Shown here one piece after another: positions 14,618-22,290 of a DNA stretch of 64,000 bases. How positions within the stretch are numbered: position 1 is the first letter of the stretch; each line of letters starts with the position of its first letter. Source of the stretch: JAXLYE01 sp046351595 (GTDB taxonomy: Bacteria > Myxococcota_A > Polyangia > Palsa-1104 > JAEUJZ01); the NCBI GenBank assembly GCA_046351595.1, contig JAXLYE010000001.1:372001-436000 (forward strand). Reading direction: 5' to 3'. Under the pieces are notes generated by a model. That model worked only from the letters and a program-made list of their open reading frames with translations. It was not told the DNA's origin and made no database searches. Made by a program: the position numbers and the translations under genes.

Positions 14618-14901
14618 CAGAGTGAAAGCAGTATATCAGGACCCCCGTCGTGGTACACTGCCGCCTCTCTTGGCCGCGCCAGGATGCGCGCCCGTCGACA
14701 GCACCGCAAAATACAATCCGGGCACCGGGGCCCTCAGGGTCGACCCGCAGCGTCGAGAGCGTGGCGCCCGGCCGCCCGGCCCCGCCGACTCGCGGCCCAC
14801 GAACCCAACGAGACAGCCAGCGCATGAGCACACTCCAGCCAGCCTCGGTCCATCCCGTTCCGCAGGGCGAGCGCCCCTGCCCTGCCATCAAGAAATCCCC
14901 G
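14618..14901. promoter_or_regulatory. divergent promoter region of the TRAP genes (predicted)
   Basis: A minus-strand -10-like TATACT (14630-14635) faces the permease gene, and a plus-strand TACACT (14654-14659) faces tatT. Good -35 hexamers are not seen, so a regulator-dependent divergent control region is inferred. Confidence 0.35.
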
Positions 14902-15861
14902 ATGCAGCCCCGCCCGCGCAGCCGCACCCCGCTGCCCGCGCTGCTGCTGTTCCTCTTCGGGCTGACGGTGTCGGCCAGCGGCTGCTCGATCAAGCAGTAC
15001 GCGCTGCGCTCGACCGCGGACGCGCTGTCGAACACCGGCGGCTCGCTGTCGAGCGACGACGATCCCGAGCTGGTGCGCGACGCCGCGCCCTTCGGGCTCA
15101 AGACGATGGAGGCGCTGGCCGCCGAGCTGCCCAAGCACCGCCCGCTGCGGCTGTCGCTGGCCTCGGGGTTCGCGCAGTACGCGTACGCCTTCGTGCAGCA
15201 GGACGCCGACCGCCTCGAGGACAAGGATCTCAAGGCGTCGCAGGTGCTGGCGGCCCGGGCGCGGCGGCTGTACCTGCGGGCGCGGGACTACGCACTGGCC
15301 GGCCTCGATCTCGGCCACGCCGGCGCCAAGAAGATCCTGCTCAGCCCCGATCGCGCGGCCGTCAAGGGCGCGCTCGATCAGATGAAGGCCGAGGACGTGC
15401 CGTACCTGTACTGGTGTGCGGCGGCGTGGGGCCTGGCCATCAGCACGGCCAAGGACAACGCCTACCTCATCGGCGATCTGCCGACGGTCGAGTCGATCGC
15501 GCGGCGGGCCCTCGAGCTCGACGAGGTCTACGACGAGGGCGCGCTGCACGAGCTGTTCGTCTCGCTCGCCTCCTCGCTCAGCAAGGAGCAGGGCGGCGGC
15601 CCCGAGCGCGCCAAGCAGCACATGGATCGGGCGGTTCAGCTCTCGGGCGGGCGCAAGCTCGGTGTGCTGTTGTCCTACGCCGAGGGCGTGCTGGTGGCGC
15701 AGCAGAAGAAGGCCGAGTTCGTACAGCTCGCCAAGAAGGTCACCGAAACCAACATCGACGCCGACGACCCGGCGTGGCGCCGCCAGCGCCTGGCCAATGT
15801 CATCGCGCAGCGCCGGGCGCGCTGGCTGCTCGACAAGCTCAGCGACCTGTTCGCCGAGTGA
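14902..15861 (+). CDS. TRAP transporter T-component lipoprotein (TatT-like, TPR fold)
   Basis: About 319 residues. The N terminus MQPRPRSRTPLPALLLFLFG leads to a lipobox ending SASGC, so it is a lipoprotein. The rest is helical, TPR-like, and resembles the TatT family (Treponema Tp0956): CSIKQYALRSTADALSNTGG after the signal, then ARARRLYLRARDYALAGLD and ALDQMKAEDVPYLYWCAAAWG. TatT oligomerises and binds the TRAP substrate-binding protein TatP, proposed to bring hydrophobic or organic-acid ligands to the permease. Start 14902 gives a normal signal peptide; an in-frame ATG at 14824 would add 26 residues. The gene precedes tatP by about 190 bases. Confidence 0.85.
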   Translation: MQPRPRSRTPLPALLLFLFGLTVSASGCSIKQYALRSTADALSNTGGSLSSDDDPELVRDAAPFGLKTMEALAAELPKHRPLRLSLASGFAQYAYAFVQQDADRLEDKDLKASQVLAARARRLYLRARDYALAGLDLGHAGAKKILLSPDRAAVKGALDQMKAEDVPYLYWCAAAWGLAISTAKDNAYLIGDLPTVESIARRALELDEVYDEGALHELFVSLASSLSKEQGGGPERAKQHMDRAVQLSGGRKLGVLLSYAEGVLVAQQKKAEFVQLAKKVTETNIDADDPAWRRQRLANVIAQRRARWLLDKLSDLFAE

Positions 15862-15907
15862 GCGGTCGGTCAAGGTCGCGCCACGCCACCGCTTCGGCGC
15901 CTGCGAT

Positions 15908-15928
15908 CGCCCGTGCGCCGCACGGGCG
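15908..15928 (+). terminator. GC hairpin after tatT (attenuator or terminator candidate)
   Basis: A perfect 9-bp inverted repeat, CGCCCGTGC (15908-15916) and GCACGGGCG (15920-15928), three-base loop, with no T-run after it. It may dampen readthrough from tatT into tatP. Confidence 0.35.
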
Positions 15929-16054
15929 GACCGGCGCAGCCCCTTGCATGAAATGCCCGCGCCGGTCATCGCGTCGTACTCAGCACGCGAATCTGATGTA
16001 ATAAGCAGGCCATCCCCGGCCCTGGCCGGGTCCTACGTGAGAAAGACGAACACC

Positions 16055-17062
16055 ATGAATAGAAGAACCGCGATCTCCCTGCTCGGCGCCTTGTCCCTGT
16101 TTGCGGCGCGGCCGGCCCTGGCCCAGGAAACCGTCGTCGTCAAGCTCGCGACCCTGGCCCCGGTGGGCTCGCCCTGGCACAACCTCCTCAAGGAGGCGGC
16201 GCAGAAGTGGCGCGAGGCGAGCGGCGGCAAGGTGGATCTCAAGCTGTTCGCCGGCGGCGTCATGGGCAACGAAGGCGACATGGTGAAGAAGATGCGCATC
16301 GGCGCGGTGCAGGCGGCGGCGCTGTCGACCATCGGCCTGCACGAGATCACGCCCGAGCCGCAGGCGCTCGACATCCCGCTGCTCGTCAAGAGCCGCGAGG
16401 AGTACGACCACCTCGTGCAGAAGATGGCGCCCAAGCTCGAGCAGGCGCTGGCGGCGAAGGGCTACGTCGTGCTGGCCTGGAGCGAGATCGGATTCACCCG
16501 CTTCTTCTCGACGGTGGCGCGGCCGACCCTGCCGCAGCTTCGCGAGAGCAAGCTGTTCTCGTGGGAGGGCGATCCGGCCAGCACCGACGCCTGGAAGGCG
16601 GGCGGGTTCAAGCCGGTGGTCCTCGCCAGCACCGACATGGTGCCGTCGCTGCAGACCGGCATGATCAACACCGTGCTGTACCCGCCGGCGCTGGTGCTGG
16701 CGCTGCGCATCCACGACAAGGCCAAGTACATGATGGACCTGCCGTGGTCGACGCTCACCGGTGCCACCATCGTCGACAAGAAGACCTGGGATCGCATCCC
16801 GGCGGACATGCAGACCAAGCTGCTGCAGATCTTCCGCGACACCAGCAAGCGGATCGTCGAGAACGCGCGCAAGATGGAGGACGACTCGCTCGTAAAGATG
16901 AAGGAGCAGGGCCTCCAGGTGGTGCACGTCACCGACGCCCCCGAGTGGCAGAAGGCGGTCGACGGCTCGCTGCAGGCGATCCGCGGCAAGGTCGTCCCGG
17001 CGGCCACCTTCGACGAGGTCCAGCGCATCGTGAAGGAGTACCGCGACGGCAAGGGCAAGTAG
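16055..17062 (+). CDS. TRAP substrate-binding protein (DctP/TatP)
   Basis: 335 residues. Sec signal peptide MNRRTAISLLGALSLFAARPALA is cleaved at AxA before QETVVV. The mature protein follows the DctP fold, with VVVKLATLAPVGSPWHNLLK at the N terminus, GGVMGNEGDMVKKMRIGAVQ and ALDIPLLVKSREEYDHL. The usual conserved ligand-carboxylate Arg region is replaced by a GFTRFFS stretch, so the ligand may differ from C4-dicarboxylates. It works in the periplasm with the QM permease on the opposite strand (12419-14617) and with TatT upstream. ATG 16055 was chosen; an upstream GTG at 16037 is less likely. Confidence 0.9.
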   Translation: MNRRTAISLLGALSLFAARPALAQETVVVKLATLAPVGSPWHNLLKEAAQKWREASGGKVDLKLFAGGVMGNEGDMVKKMRIGAVQAAALSTIGLHEITPEPQALDIPLLVKSREEYDHLVQKMAPKLEQALAAKGYVVLAWSEIGFTRFFSTVARPTLPQLRESKLFSWEGDPASTDAWKAGGFKPVVLASTDMVPSLQTGMINTVLYPPALVLALRIHDKAKYMMDLPWSTLTGATIVDKKTWDRIPADMQTKLLQIFRDTSKRIVENARKMEDDSLVKMKEQGLQVVHVTDAPEWQKAVDGSLQAIRGKVVPAATFDEVQRIVKEYRDGKGK

Positions 17063-17065
17063 CCC

Positions 17066-17353
17066 ATGAGGTCGCCGCCAGCCGAGCTGCCCGCGCCTCT
17101 GCCCGAATCCGGCGCCGGGTTGGGCGACCCGCTGGGCAACCGGTCTGGCGGTCGCTTCGGGCTCGCAGCGGGGCTGCGCTTGCGCCGACGGCGCGGCCGC
17201 ATCCTCGCGGTCAAGTGGGGCTACAACCCCAACTCCTCGTCGCTCGGCGTCGACATCACGTTCCTCCTCCTCGGCCTCTCCGTCATCACGCTGCTCACGC
17301 CGATCGTCGGCTTCCTGTTGCGCTTCCAGCGCGCCCGCAGCACCGCCAGCTGA
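17066..17353 (+). CDS. small single-pass membrane protein, unknown
   Basis: 95 codons beginning three bases after the tatP stop. The first half is Pro/Gly/Arg-rich (LRLRRRRGRILAVKWGYNPN); the second half has one strong membrane segment (ITFLLLGLSVITLLTPIVGF) followed by basic residues. The position suggests translation with tatP, and the NPNSSSLGVDITFLL stretch looks protein-like. No family is recognised. The true start may be further downstream, since the N-terminal half is low in complexity. Confidence 0.45.
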   Translation: MRSPPAELPAPLPESGAGLGDPLGNRSGGRFGLAAGLRLRRRRGRILAVKWGYNPNSSSLGVDITFLLLGLSVITLLTPIVGFLLRFQRARSTAS

Positions 17354-17423
17354 GCCGCTGCCCGTCGGGCAGGACGTAGCGCACCTGCGAGCGTGAGCGC
17401 GCGCGGGCGGCGCGCCTTGCGTA

Positions 17424-17452
17424 TTGACCCACCCGGGAGAGCTGACTAGGAT
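17424..17452 (+). promoter_or_regulatory. sigma70-type promoter for the HU gene
   Basis: TTGACC (17424-17429), 17-base spacer, TAGGAT (17447-17452). The inferred start near 17459 leaves a leader of about 135 bases before the HU start codon. Confidence 0.6.
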
Positions 17453-17594
17453 GCCGCCCTCGCCCTGCCGGCCGTCGCCCAGGCGGCCCCCGTCGTCGAG
17501 CCTGCTACAAAACACGCGCGCGCACACGGCTCCCGCAGGGCCCTTGCCAACCGCTCACCCCAACCGCTCACACCCCAACAGGGAGACTCCCGCG

Positions 17595-17885
17595 ATGAAA
17601 AAAGCTGATCTGGTTGATCTGGTCTCGCAGAAGAACAACCTGCTCAAGGCGCAGACCCAGCAGGTGCTCGAGGACATCATCGAAGAGATCGCGCTCGCCC
17701 TCTCGCGCGGCGACAAGATCGATCTGCGCGGCTTCGGCACCTTCAGCGTGCGCGACTCCAAGCCGCGCCCCGGCCGCAACCCGCAGACCGGCGACACCAT
17801 CCACATCCCGGCGCGCCGCGTGCCCTGCTTCAAGGCCGGCAAGGACCTGCGCGAGCGCTGCAACACCGAGGGCGCCAAGCTCTAG
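17595..17885 (+). CDS. HU/IHF-family DNA-binding protein
   Basis: 96 residues. The DNABII fold is clear: helices MKKADLVDLVSQKN and TQQVLEDIIEEIALALSRG, the GFGTFSVRDSKPRPGRNPQTG arm with the conserved R-N-P, and AFKAGK-type end (CFKAGKDLRER). It bends DNA as a dimer in the nucleoid. GGGAG lies nine bases before the ATG. Arm sequence and length fit HU or IHF-beta alike; the subunit type cannot be fixed. The gene is monocistronic, with its own promoter and a tandem repeat array shortly downstream. Confidence 0.95.
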   Translation: MKKADLVDLVSQKNNLLKAQTQQVLEDIIEEIALALSRGDKIDLRGFGTFSVRDSKPRPGRNPQTGDTIHIPARRVPCFKAGKDLRERCNTEGAKL

Positions 17886-18108
17886 ACAGCCGCGGCGCGG
17901 CGACCCAGCCGTGCCGATCGAGGTTCCCAGACCCGGGCTCGCGAGCAGATCCACGACTCCGCTCGCGGTACCAACAGAGCCCGGCTCTGCCGTCGCGGCT
18001 CGGCATGCGCCGCAGACTCCGGAGCGCACAAGCGCAGCTCCTGCAGCGGGGCGCTCGCGGCAGCGCCAGCGGCGGCTGCGCCACAGCACGACGGAGTCCG
18101 TCGCAGCG

Positions 18109-18254
18109 CTCGCGTGCAAGCACGCTCGTCGTCGAAGGGCTCGCGTGCAAGCACGCTCGTCGTCGAAGGGCTCGCGTGCAAGCACGCTCGTCGTCGAAGG
18201 GCTCGCGTGCAAGCACGCTCGTCGTCGAAGGGCTCGCGTGCAAGCACGCTCGTC
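18109..18254 (+). repeat. 31-bp perfect tandem repeat, four full copies plus a 22-base partial
   Basis: Identical units start at 18109, 18140, 18171, 18202 and 18233 (partial). Each contains the inverted repeat GCGTGC-AA-GCACGC. There are no spacers, so it is not CRISPR. The 31-bp period is close to three helical turns, which puts the palindromes on the same DNA face. The rest of the 17886-18305 gap holds no convincing gene. Confidence 0.95.
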
Positions 18255-18305
18255 AGGCGGCGCCGCGCAGTCCTCCGCGCGAAGCGTGGAGCCCCCTCCC
18301 ACGCG

Positions 18306-18380
18306 TGGAGCCAATGATGGGATTTGAACCCATGACCTGCGGTTTACGAAACCGCTGCTCTACCACTGAGCTACATTGGC
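18306..18380 (-). tRNA. tRNA-Thr (CGT)
   Basis: The minus strand reads GCCAATG acceptor, D-arm GCTC-AGTGGTA-GAGC, anticodon arm GCGGT-TTCGTAA-ACCGC (anticodon CGT, codon ACG), T-arm ATGGG-TTCAAAT-CCCAT, acceptor CATTGGC, discriminator T and encoded CCA. Confidence 0.95.
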
Positions 18381-18476
18381 GAAGCGAGGTGCAGTCTACA
18401 GATCCCGACCCCGCGAGGGCAAGCAGGAATTTCGCTTTCAGCCCCGCAGCTTACGCTCCGGATGGGGCCCGGCGGC

Positions 18477-19478
18477 TCACAGCGCGAGCAGCAGACCCAC
18501 CCGCTCGATCGTCCAGGCCGCGGCGCACGCCCCGATGGCGTAGGCCCCCGGTCGCAGGGCCCGGCGCCGCCCGATCCAGCGCAGCGGCGCGAGCGCGCCC
18601 AGCACCAGCGCCAGCTGCCCGAGCTCGACGCCGCCGTTGAAGGCACCGAGCGCGAGCAGCGCCTGCCCCCGCGGCAGCCCGACCTCGGCCAGCGCGCCGG
18701 CGAAGCCCAGCCCGTGCAGCAGGCCGCAGGCGAAGGTCAGCGCCGACGGGTGCCGCACGGTCCACGGCGCGTGCGCCGGCGGCCGCAGCAGCTCGCGCGC
18801 CAGAAGGAGCACGCTCAGCGCGATCAGCGCCTCGACCCAGCGCGGCTCCGGCCGCAGCCAGCCCAGCGTCGACAGCGCCAGCGCCGCGCTGTGCGCGAGC
18901 GTGAAGGCGGTCAGCGCCAATACGAGCGCGCGCGGCCGCGGCAGCAGGAGCAGCAGCGCCAGCACGAACAGCACGTGATCGGCGCCGGACAGGACGTGCC
19001 GCACGCCGAGCCAGCCGTAGCGCCCCAGCGTCACGCGCGTCGCGTGCGCCGGCCCGCTCGGTCCGTCCGCGCCCTTCACGCCGCCCGGCAGCGGCGCCAG
19101 CACCAGCGCATCGGACGGGCCGCGCAGCACCGCGCTCTCGATGGTCCCGTCGAGGAAGCGCACGACCAGGAACACCTCTTGCGGCTCGCTGGCCGGTGCG
19201 GGGCCGGCCTCAGTCAGCCGCAGCGTCGCGCCGCGCAGCCCGAGCGGGGAGCAGTCGAGCAGCGGCCCCGGCTCGCGGAGCTCGCGACACGCCGCGGGCC
19301 GGCGCAGCTCGGGCCGGGCGCTGCCCGGAGGCGCCTGGACCTCGACGGTGAAGCGCTGCGGCGAGCGCTCGCTCAGCCGCATGATGATCGGCTGCAGCCC
19401 GTGCCCGGCGGTCGGCCGCGCGCCGAGCAGCAGCAGCACCACCACGCACAGACCCGCCAGCCGCCGCGCGCGCCTCAC
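18477..19478 (-). CDS. HupE/UreJ-like membrane protein
   Basis: 333 residues: signal peptide (LAGLCVVVLLLLGARPTAGHG), an extracytoplasmic beta-rich domain of about 130 residues, then five to six membrane helices with H-V-L-S-G-A-D-H in GVRHVLSGADHVLF, the HupE/UreJ metal-site signature, and GLLHGLGFAGAL later. Classical HupE/UreJ are Ni2+ (or Co2+) permeases; this longer type, with a soluble N-terminal domain, is common in Myxococcota and of unproven substrate. Its start overlaps the stop of the upstream isomerase gene by four bases (ATGA), which means translational coupling. Confidence 0.85.
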   Translation of the reverse strand: MRRARRLAGLCVVVLLLLGARPTAGHGLQPIIMRLSERSPQRFTVEVQAPPGSARPELRRPAACRELREPGPLLDCSPLGLRGATLRLTEAGPAPASEPQEVFLVVRFLDGTIESAVLRGPSDALVLAPLPGGVKGADGPSGPAHATRVTLGRYGWLGVRHVLSGADHVLFVLALLLLLPRPRALVLALTAFTLAHSAALALSTLGWLRPEPRWVEALIALSVLLLARELLRPPAHAPWTVRHPSALTFACGLLHGLGFAGALAEVGLPRGQALLALGAFNGGVELGQLALVLGALAPLRWIGRRRALRPGAYAIGACAAAWTIERVGLLLAL

Positions 19479-20377
19479 TCTGCCCTCGCGCGCTCCGTGC
19501 CGTCGAGCGGCGCCAGCTCCACGGTGTAGCGGGCGCGCAGCGCGTCCAGCGCGAGCCGCCGCCGCTCGTCCCGCTGGGAGTCGCGCAGATCGACGATCAG
19601 GCGCTCGCGCAGCTCGTCGAGCGAGGGCAGGCGCGCCTCCTCGCGCGCGGTCACGCGCACCACGTGCAAGCCGTAGCTCGACGGCAGCGGCGCGGACCAG
19701 GCGCCCGGCGGCAGCAGAAGGGCCGCGCGCGCCAGCTCGGCGCCGAAGATCGCCGCCAGCTGCGACTCCTTGAGCAGGCCGAGCGCGGCGCCGTGCGGGA
19801 ACGGCTCGCCCAGGGCGGTCGGCGGCTCCCCCGCGACGAGCCGGCGGCGCAGCGCCTCGGCCCGCCGCGCCACCTCGGGGCCGCTTCGATCGCGGCTGAC
19901 GAAGACGTGCTCGAGCGCCACGCGGGCCGGCTCACGGTAGCGCCCCGCCGCGCGGTCGCGCAGCGCCAGGAGCTCCGCGTCCGTCGGTGTCGGCGCCGGC
20001 GTGAGCGCCTCGGCCAGGAGCTCCATCTTCTGGATCAGCCGCCGCCGCACGATGACGTCGCCCTGATCGAGGCCGCGCCGCAGCGCCTCGCGCACCAGCA
20101 CCTCGTCGTCGATGAGCCGCGACACCGCGGCGCGCAGCTCGTCCGCGGTCGGCGCCCGCCCGAGCCGCCGCGCGAGGTCCGCTGCCACCCCCGCCTGCTC
20201 CTCGCGCCCGAGGCGGATGCGCTCCGGCGACGCCGTGAACAGCCGCTGCAGCGCCTGCGCACCGAGCAGCAGCAGCGCGAGCACCACGAAGTGCACGAGC
20301 GGCTCGGCCGCAATCCGCCGCAGCCCGGCACGCCCGGACGCGGGGCTCGATAGGGTGACCTCGGGCACGGCGCTCAC
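19475..20377 (-). CDS. membrane-anchored PpiC/parvulin-type peptidylprolyl isomerase
   Basis: 300 residues. One N-terminal membrane anchor (FVVLALLLLGAQALQ), a SurA_N-like helical region (DELRAAVSRLIDDEVLVREALRRG), then a parvulin domain (RVALEHVFVSRDRSG, FPHGAALGLLKESQLAAIFG, GLHVVRVTAREEA). The domain folds exported proteins by cis-trans proline isomerisation. It overlaps hupE by four bases, so the chaperone may serve the HupE-like protein's extracytoplasmic domain, by inference. The parvulin core is degenerate, and activity is not certain. Confidence 0.8.
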   Translation of the reverse strand: MSAVPEVTLSSPASGRAGLRRIAAEPLVHFVVLALLLLGAQALQRLFTASPERIRLGREEQAGVAADLARRLGRAPTADELRAAVSRLIDDEVLVREALRRGLDQGDVIVRRRLIQKMELLAEALTPAPTPTDAELLALRDRAAGRYREPARVALEHVFVSRDRSGPEVARRAEALRRRLVAGEPPTALGEPFPHGAALGLLKESQLAAIFGAELARAALLLPPGAWSAPLPSSYGLHVVRVTAREEARLPSLDELRERLIVDLRDSQRDERRRLALDALRARYTVELAPLDGTERARAE

Positions 20378-20494
20378 CGCGCCAGGCTACGAAGAACCAC
20401 GCCTGCGGATCAAGGTTGCCCCCAAGGCTGCCCCCAAGGCTGCCCACACGAGCCCGCGCGGATGCCTCGCGCGGGTTGAGCAGGCGCGGAGGGC

Positions 20495-20833
20495 TCAGGC
20501 CTCTTCGCCGTCTTCGGTGATCTTCTGCGCCGCCTGCTCGATGGCGTTGAGCTCGGCGTTGAGCGACTGCAGCCCGGCCTGCAGGTGGCTGAGCACCTCG
20601 CGCGTGTGCTGGATGCGGCGGGTCAGCGACAGCCGCATGCGCGCCTTCTGCGTCGCCTCCCGCTCGGCGTCCTCGCGCGTCGGGCCCTGCGAGCGGGCGA
20701 TGACCGCGCCCGGATCGACGTTGTCGATCTTGCACAGGAAGGTGCCGCGTAGCTGGTAGCTGACGATGCGGACCGGCCAGCCCTCGAGCTGCTCGTGCCT
20801 CTGGCTGTAGCCCTCCGCCTTGAACGTGTCCAT
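20495..20833 (-). CDS. small conserved protein, paralogue of the next gene upstream
   Basis: 112 residues. The core VRIVSYQLRGTFLCKIDNVDPGAVIARSQGPTREDAEREATQKARMRL follows beta-beta-beta-alpha, with the G-x-T-R-x-D-A-x-x-x-A pattern that ends double-stranded-RNA-binding-like folds. A C-terminal helix (about 45 residues, heptad-like, LSHLQAGLQSLNAELNAIEQ) is likely a coiled coil. AGGAGG lies five bases before ATG 20833. It aligns with the product of 20894-21199 over about 50 residues. No named family was recognised. Confidence 0.75.
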   Translation of the reverse strand: MDTFKAEGYSQRHEQLEGWPVRIVSYQLRGTFLCKIDNVDPGAVIARSQGPTREDAEREATQKARMRLSLTRRIQHTREVLSHLQAGLQSLNAELNAIEQAAQKITEDGEEA

Positions 20834-20893
20834 GATGCCCTCCTGCCTTGCCAACTTCGGATTGCTTCTTCGCGCTGCGCCCGAGCCCCGCCG

Positions 20894-21199
20894 CTACTCG
20901 CGCGGCTTGCCCAGCGGCGGCCGCGGCACCCCGGGCTGCCGGGGTCGCTGCAGCTCCTCGACGCTGCGGCGCAGCGCGTTGCCGGCGACACGCAGGCACA
21001 GCTTCATCTGCGCCTGGGCCCGCGCGTTGCCCTCTGCCGCGTCGCGGGTCATGCCCGAGCCGCGCCCGATCACCGCGCCCTCGGAGTTCTCGATGGTGCA
21101 GCTGTAGCGCTGCCCCAGCCGGTACGAGGTCAGACGGACCTCGACCCCCTCGAGCTCGAGGTAGACCCAGAAGATGTCGTGCCGCGACTGATCGTCCAT
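20894..21199 (-). CDS. small conserved protein, dsRBD-like pattern, tandem paralogue
   Basis: 101 residues. VRLTSYRLGQRYSCTIENSEGAVIGRGSGMTRDAAEGNARAQAQMKL aligns with VRIVSYQLRGTFLCKI...RMRL of the downstream gene. The strand-strand-strand-helix order and the closing GSGMTRDAAEGNARAQA resemble the C-terminal half of dsRNA-binding domains, though the first helix is absent or different. The tail is Pro/Arg-rich. It shares a strand with its paralogue, 60 bases apart, and they are probably co-transcribed. The function is unknown. Confidence 0.7.
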   Translation of the reverse strand: MDDQSRHDIFWVYLELEGVEVRLTSYRLGQRYSCTIENSEGAVIGRGSGMTRDAAEGNARAQAQMKLCLRVAGNALRRSVEELQRPRQPGVPRPPLGKPRE

Positions 21200-21274
21200 C
21201 TGTCTATGGCATACCTATGGCGTCGCCGATAACGGGTGCTCGCCCCGTCGAGCGCGCCGCCCGGGCGGGCCCGG

Positions 21275-22129
21275 CTAGGGCTTCTCGACCGGCGCGTTCA
21301 CCAGGTTCCCCCACTCGGTCCACGAGCCGTCGTAGTTGCGCACGTCGGGGTAGCCGAGCAGGTACTTCAGCACGAACCAGGTGTGCGACGAGCGCTCGCC
21401 GATGCGGCAGTACGCCACCACCGGCCGGTCCGGGACCACGCCGACGCCGCCGTATAAAGATTTCAGCTCTTCGACGGGCTTGAAGGTGCCGTCCTCGCGG
21501 CAGACCTTGCCCCAGGGAATGTTGGCGGCGCCGGGGATGTGGCCGCCGCGCTGGCAGGTCTCGGGCAGGCCCGGCGGCGCCAGGATCTCGCCCTTGTACT
21601 CGGCCGGGCTGCGCACGTCGACCAGGTGGACACCGCGCACGCGCAGCGAGCCCATGACGTCGGCCAGGTAGGCGCGCGTCGACAGGTCCGCGGGCGAGGC
21701 GTGGTACTCGGCGGGCTCGAACTCGGGCAGGTCCGTGGTCAGCGGCATGTCCATCTCGATCCACTTGCGCCGCCCGCCGTTGAGCAGCCGCACGTCGGGG
21801 TGACCGTAGATCTTGAGCTGCCAGAAGGCCCACGCCGCGAACCAGTTGTTGTTGTCGCCGTAGAGCACGACCGTGGTGTCGCGGCTGATGCCCGAGACGG
21901 ACATCAGGTACTCGAAGTCGGCCTGCGAGAGGATGTCGCGCCGCACCGGATCACAGAGCTGCTGCGTCCAGTCCCAGCCGACGGCGCCGGGGATGTGGCC
22001 TTCTTCGTACGAGTAGGTGTCGACGTCCACCTCGACCGGCCGGACCTTGGGGTCGCTCAGCCGATCTGCCAGCCATTGCACGTCCACCAGCGCTTCCGGG
22101 TGCGCATAGCCGCCGCTTATCGAAGTCAC
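21275..22129 (-). CDS. thiosulfate sulfurtransferase (two-domain rhodanese)
   Basis: 284 residues with two rhodanese domains. The first (VRPVEVDVDTYSYEEGHIPGA, near 30-50) lacks a catalytic cysteine; the second ends with catalytic Cys in AYCRIGERSSHTWFVL. The CRIGERS loop is the six-residue type of thiosulfate-specific enzymes (as in actinobacterial CysA-type rhodaneses), distinct from CG[ST]GVTA of mercaptopyruvate sulfurtransferases. It transfers sulfane sulfur from thiosulfate to cyanide or to acceptor thiols in the cytoplasm. It is monocistronic on the minus strand. It could supply sulfur to the TusA-like protein at 10164, which is inference. Confidence 0.9.
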   Translation of the reverse strand: MTSISGGYAHPEALVDVQWLADRLSDPKVRPVEVDVDTYSYEEGHIPGAVGWDWTQQLCDPVRRDILSQADFEYLMSVSGISRDTTVVLYGDNNNWFAAWAFWQLKIYGHPDVRLLNGGRRKWIEMDMPLTTDLPEFEPAEYHASPADLSTRAYLADVMGSLRVRGVHLVDVRSPAEYKGEILAPPGLPETCQRGGHIPGAANIPWGKVCREDGTFKPVEELKSLYGGVGVVPDRPVVAYCRIGERSSHTWFVLKYLLGYPDVRNYDGSWTEWGNLVNAPVEKP

Positions 22130-22290
22130 GATGCAGCCTCCGCCGTGAGAGCCTCGCCCGCGTCGCGCCGCCCCGCCCCTTCAGGCGACCGCACGCAGGA
22201 CGACGATTTCAGTGCCCCCACTTTACCCTGCTGGCCGCGCGCCGCGTCGACGGTGCGGTAAGTGCGCGGAGTCGCGGTCGATCGCGGCGG

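Noticed and set aside
18109..18254. Possible CRISPR array
   Set aside because: The 31-bp units are strictly contiguous without spacers, and no cas gene is in the window.
18301..18380. Apparent coding frame containing MMGFEPMTCGLRNRCSTTELH-like text
   Set aside because: It is the complement of tRNA-Thr read as protein, a frequent artefact.
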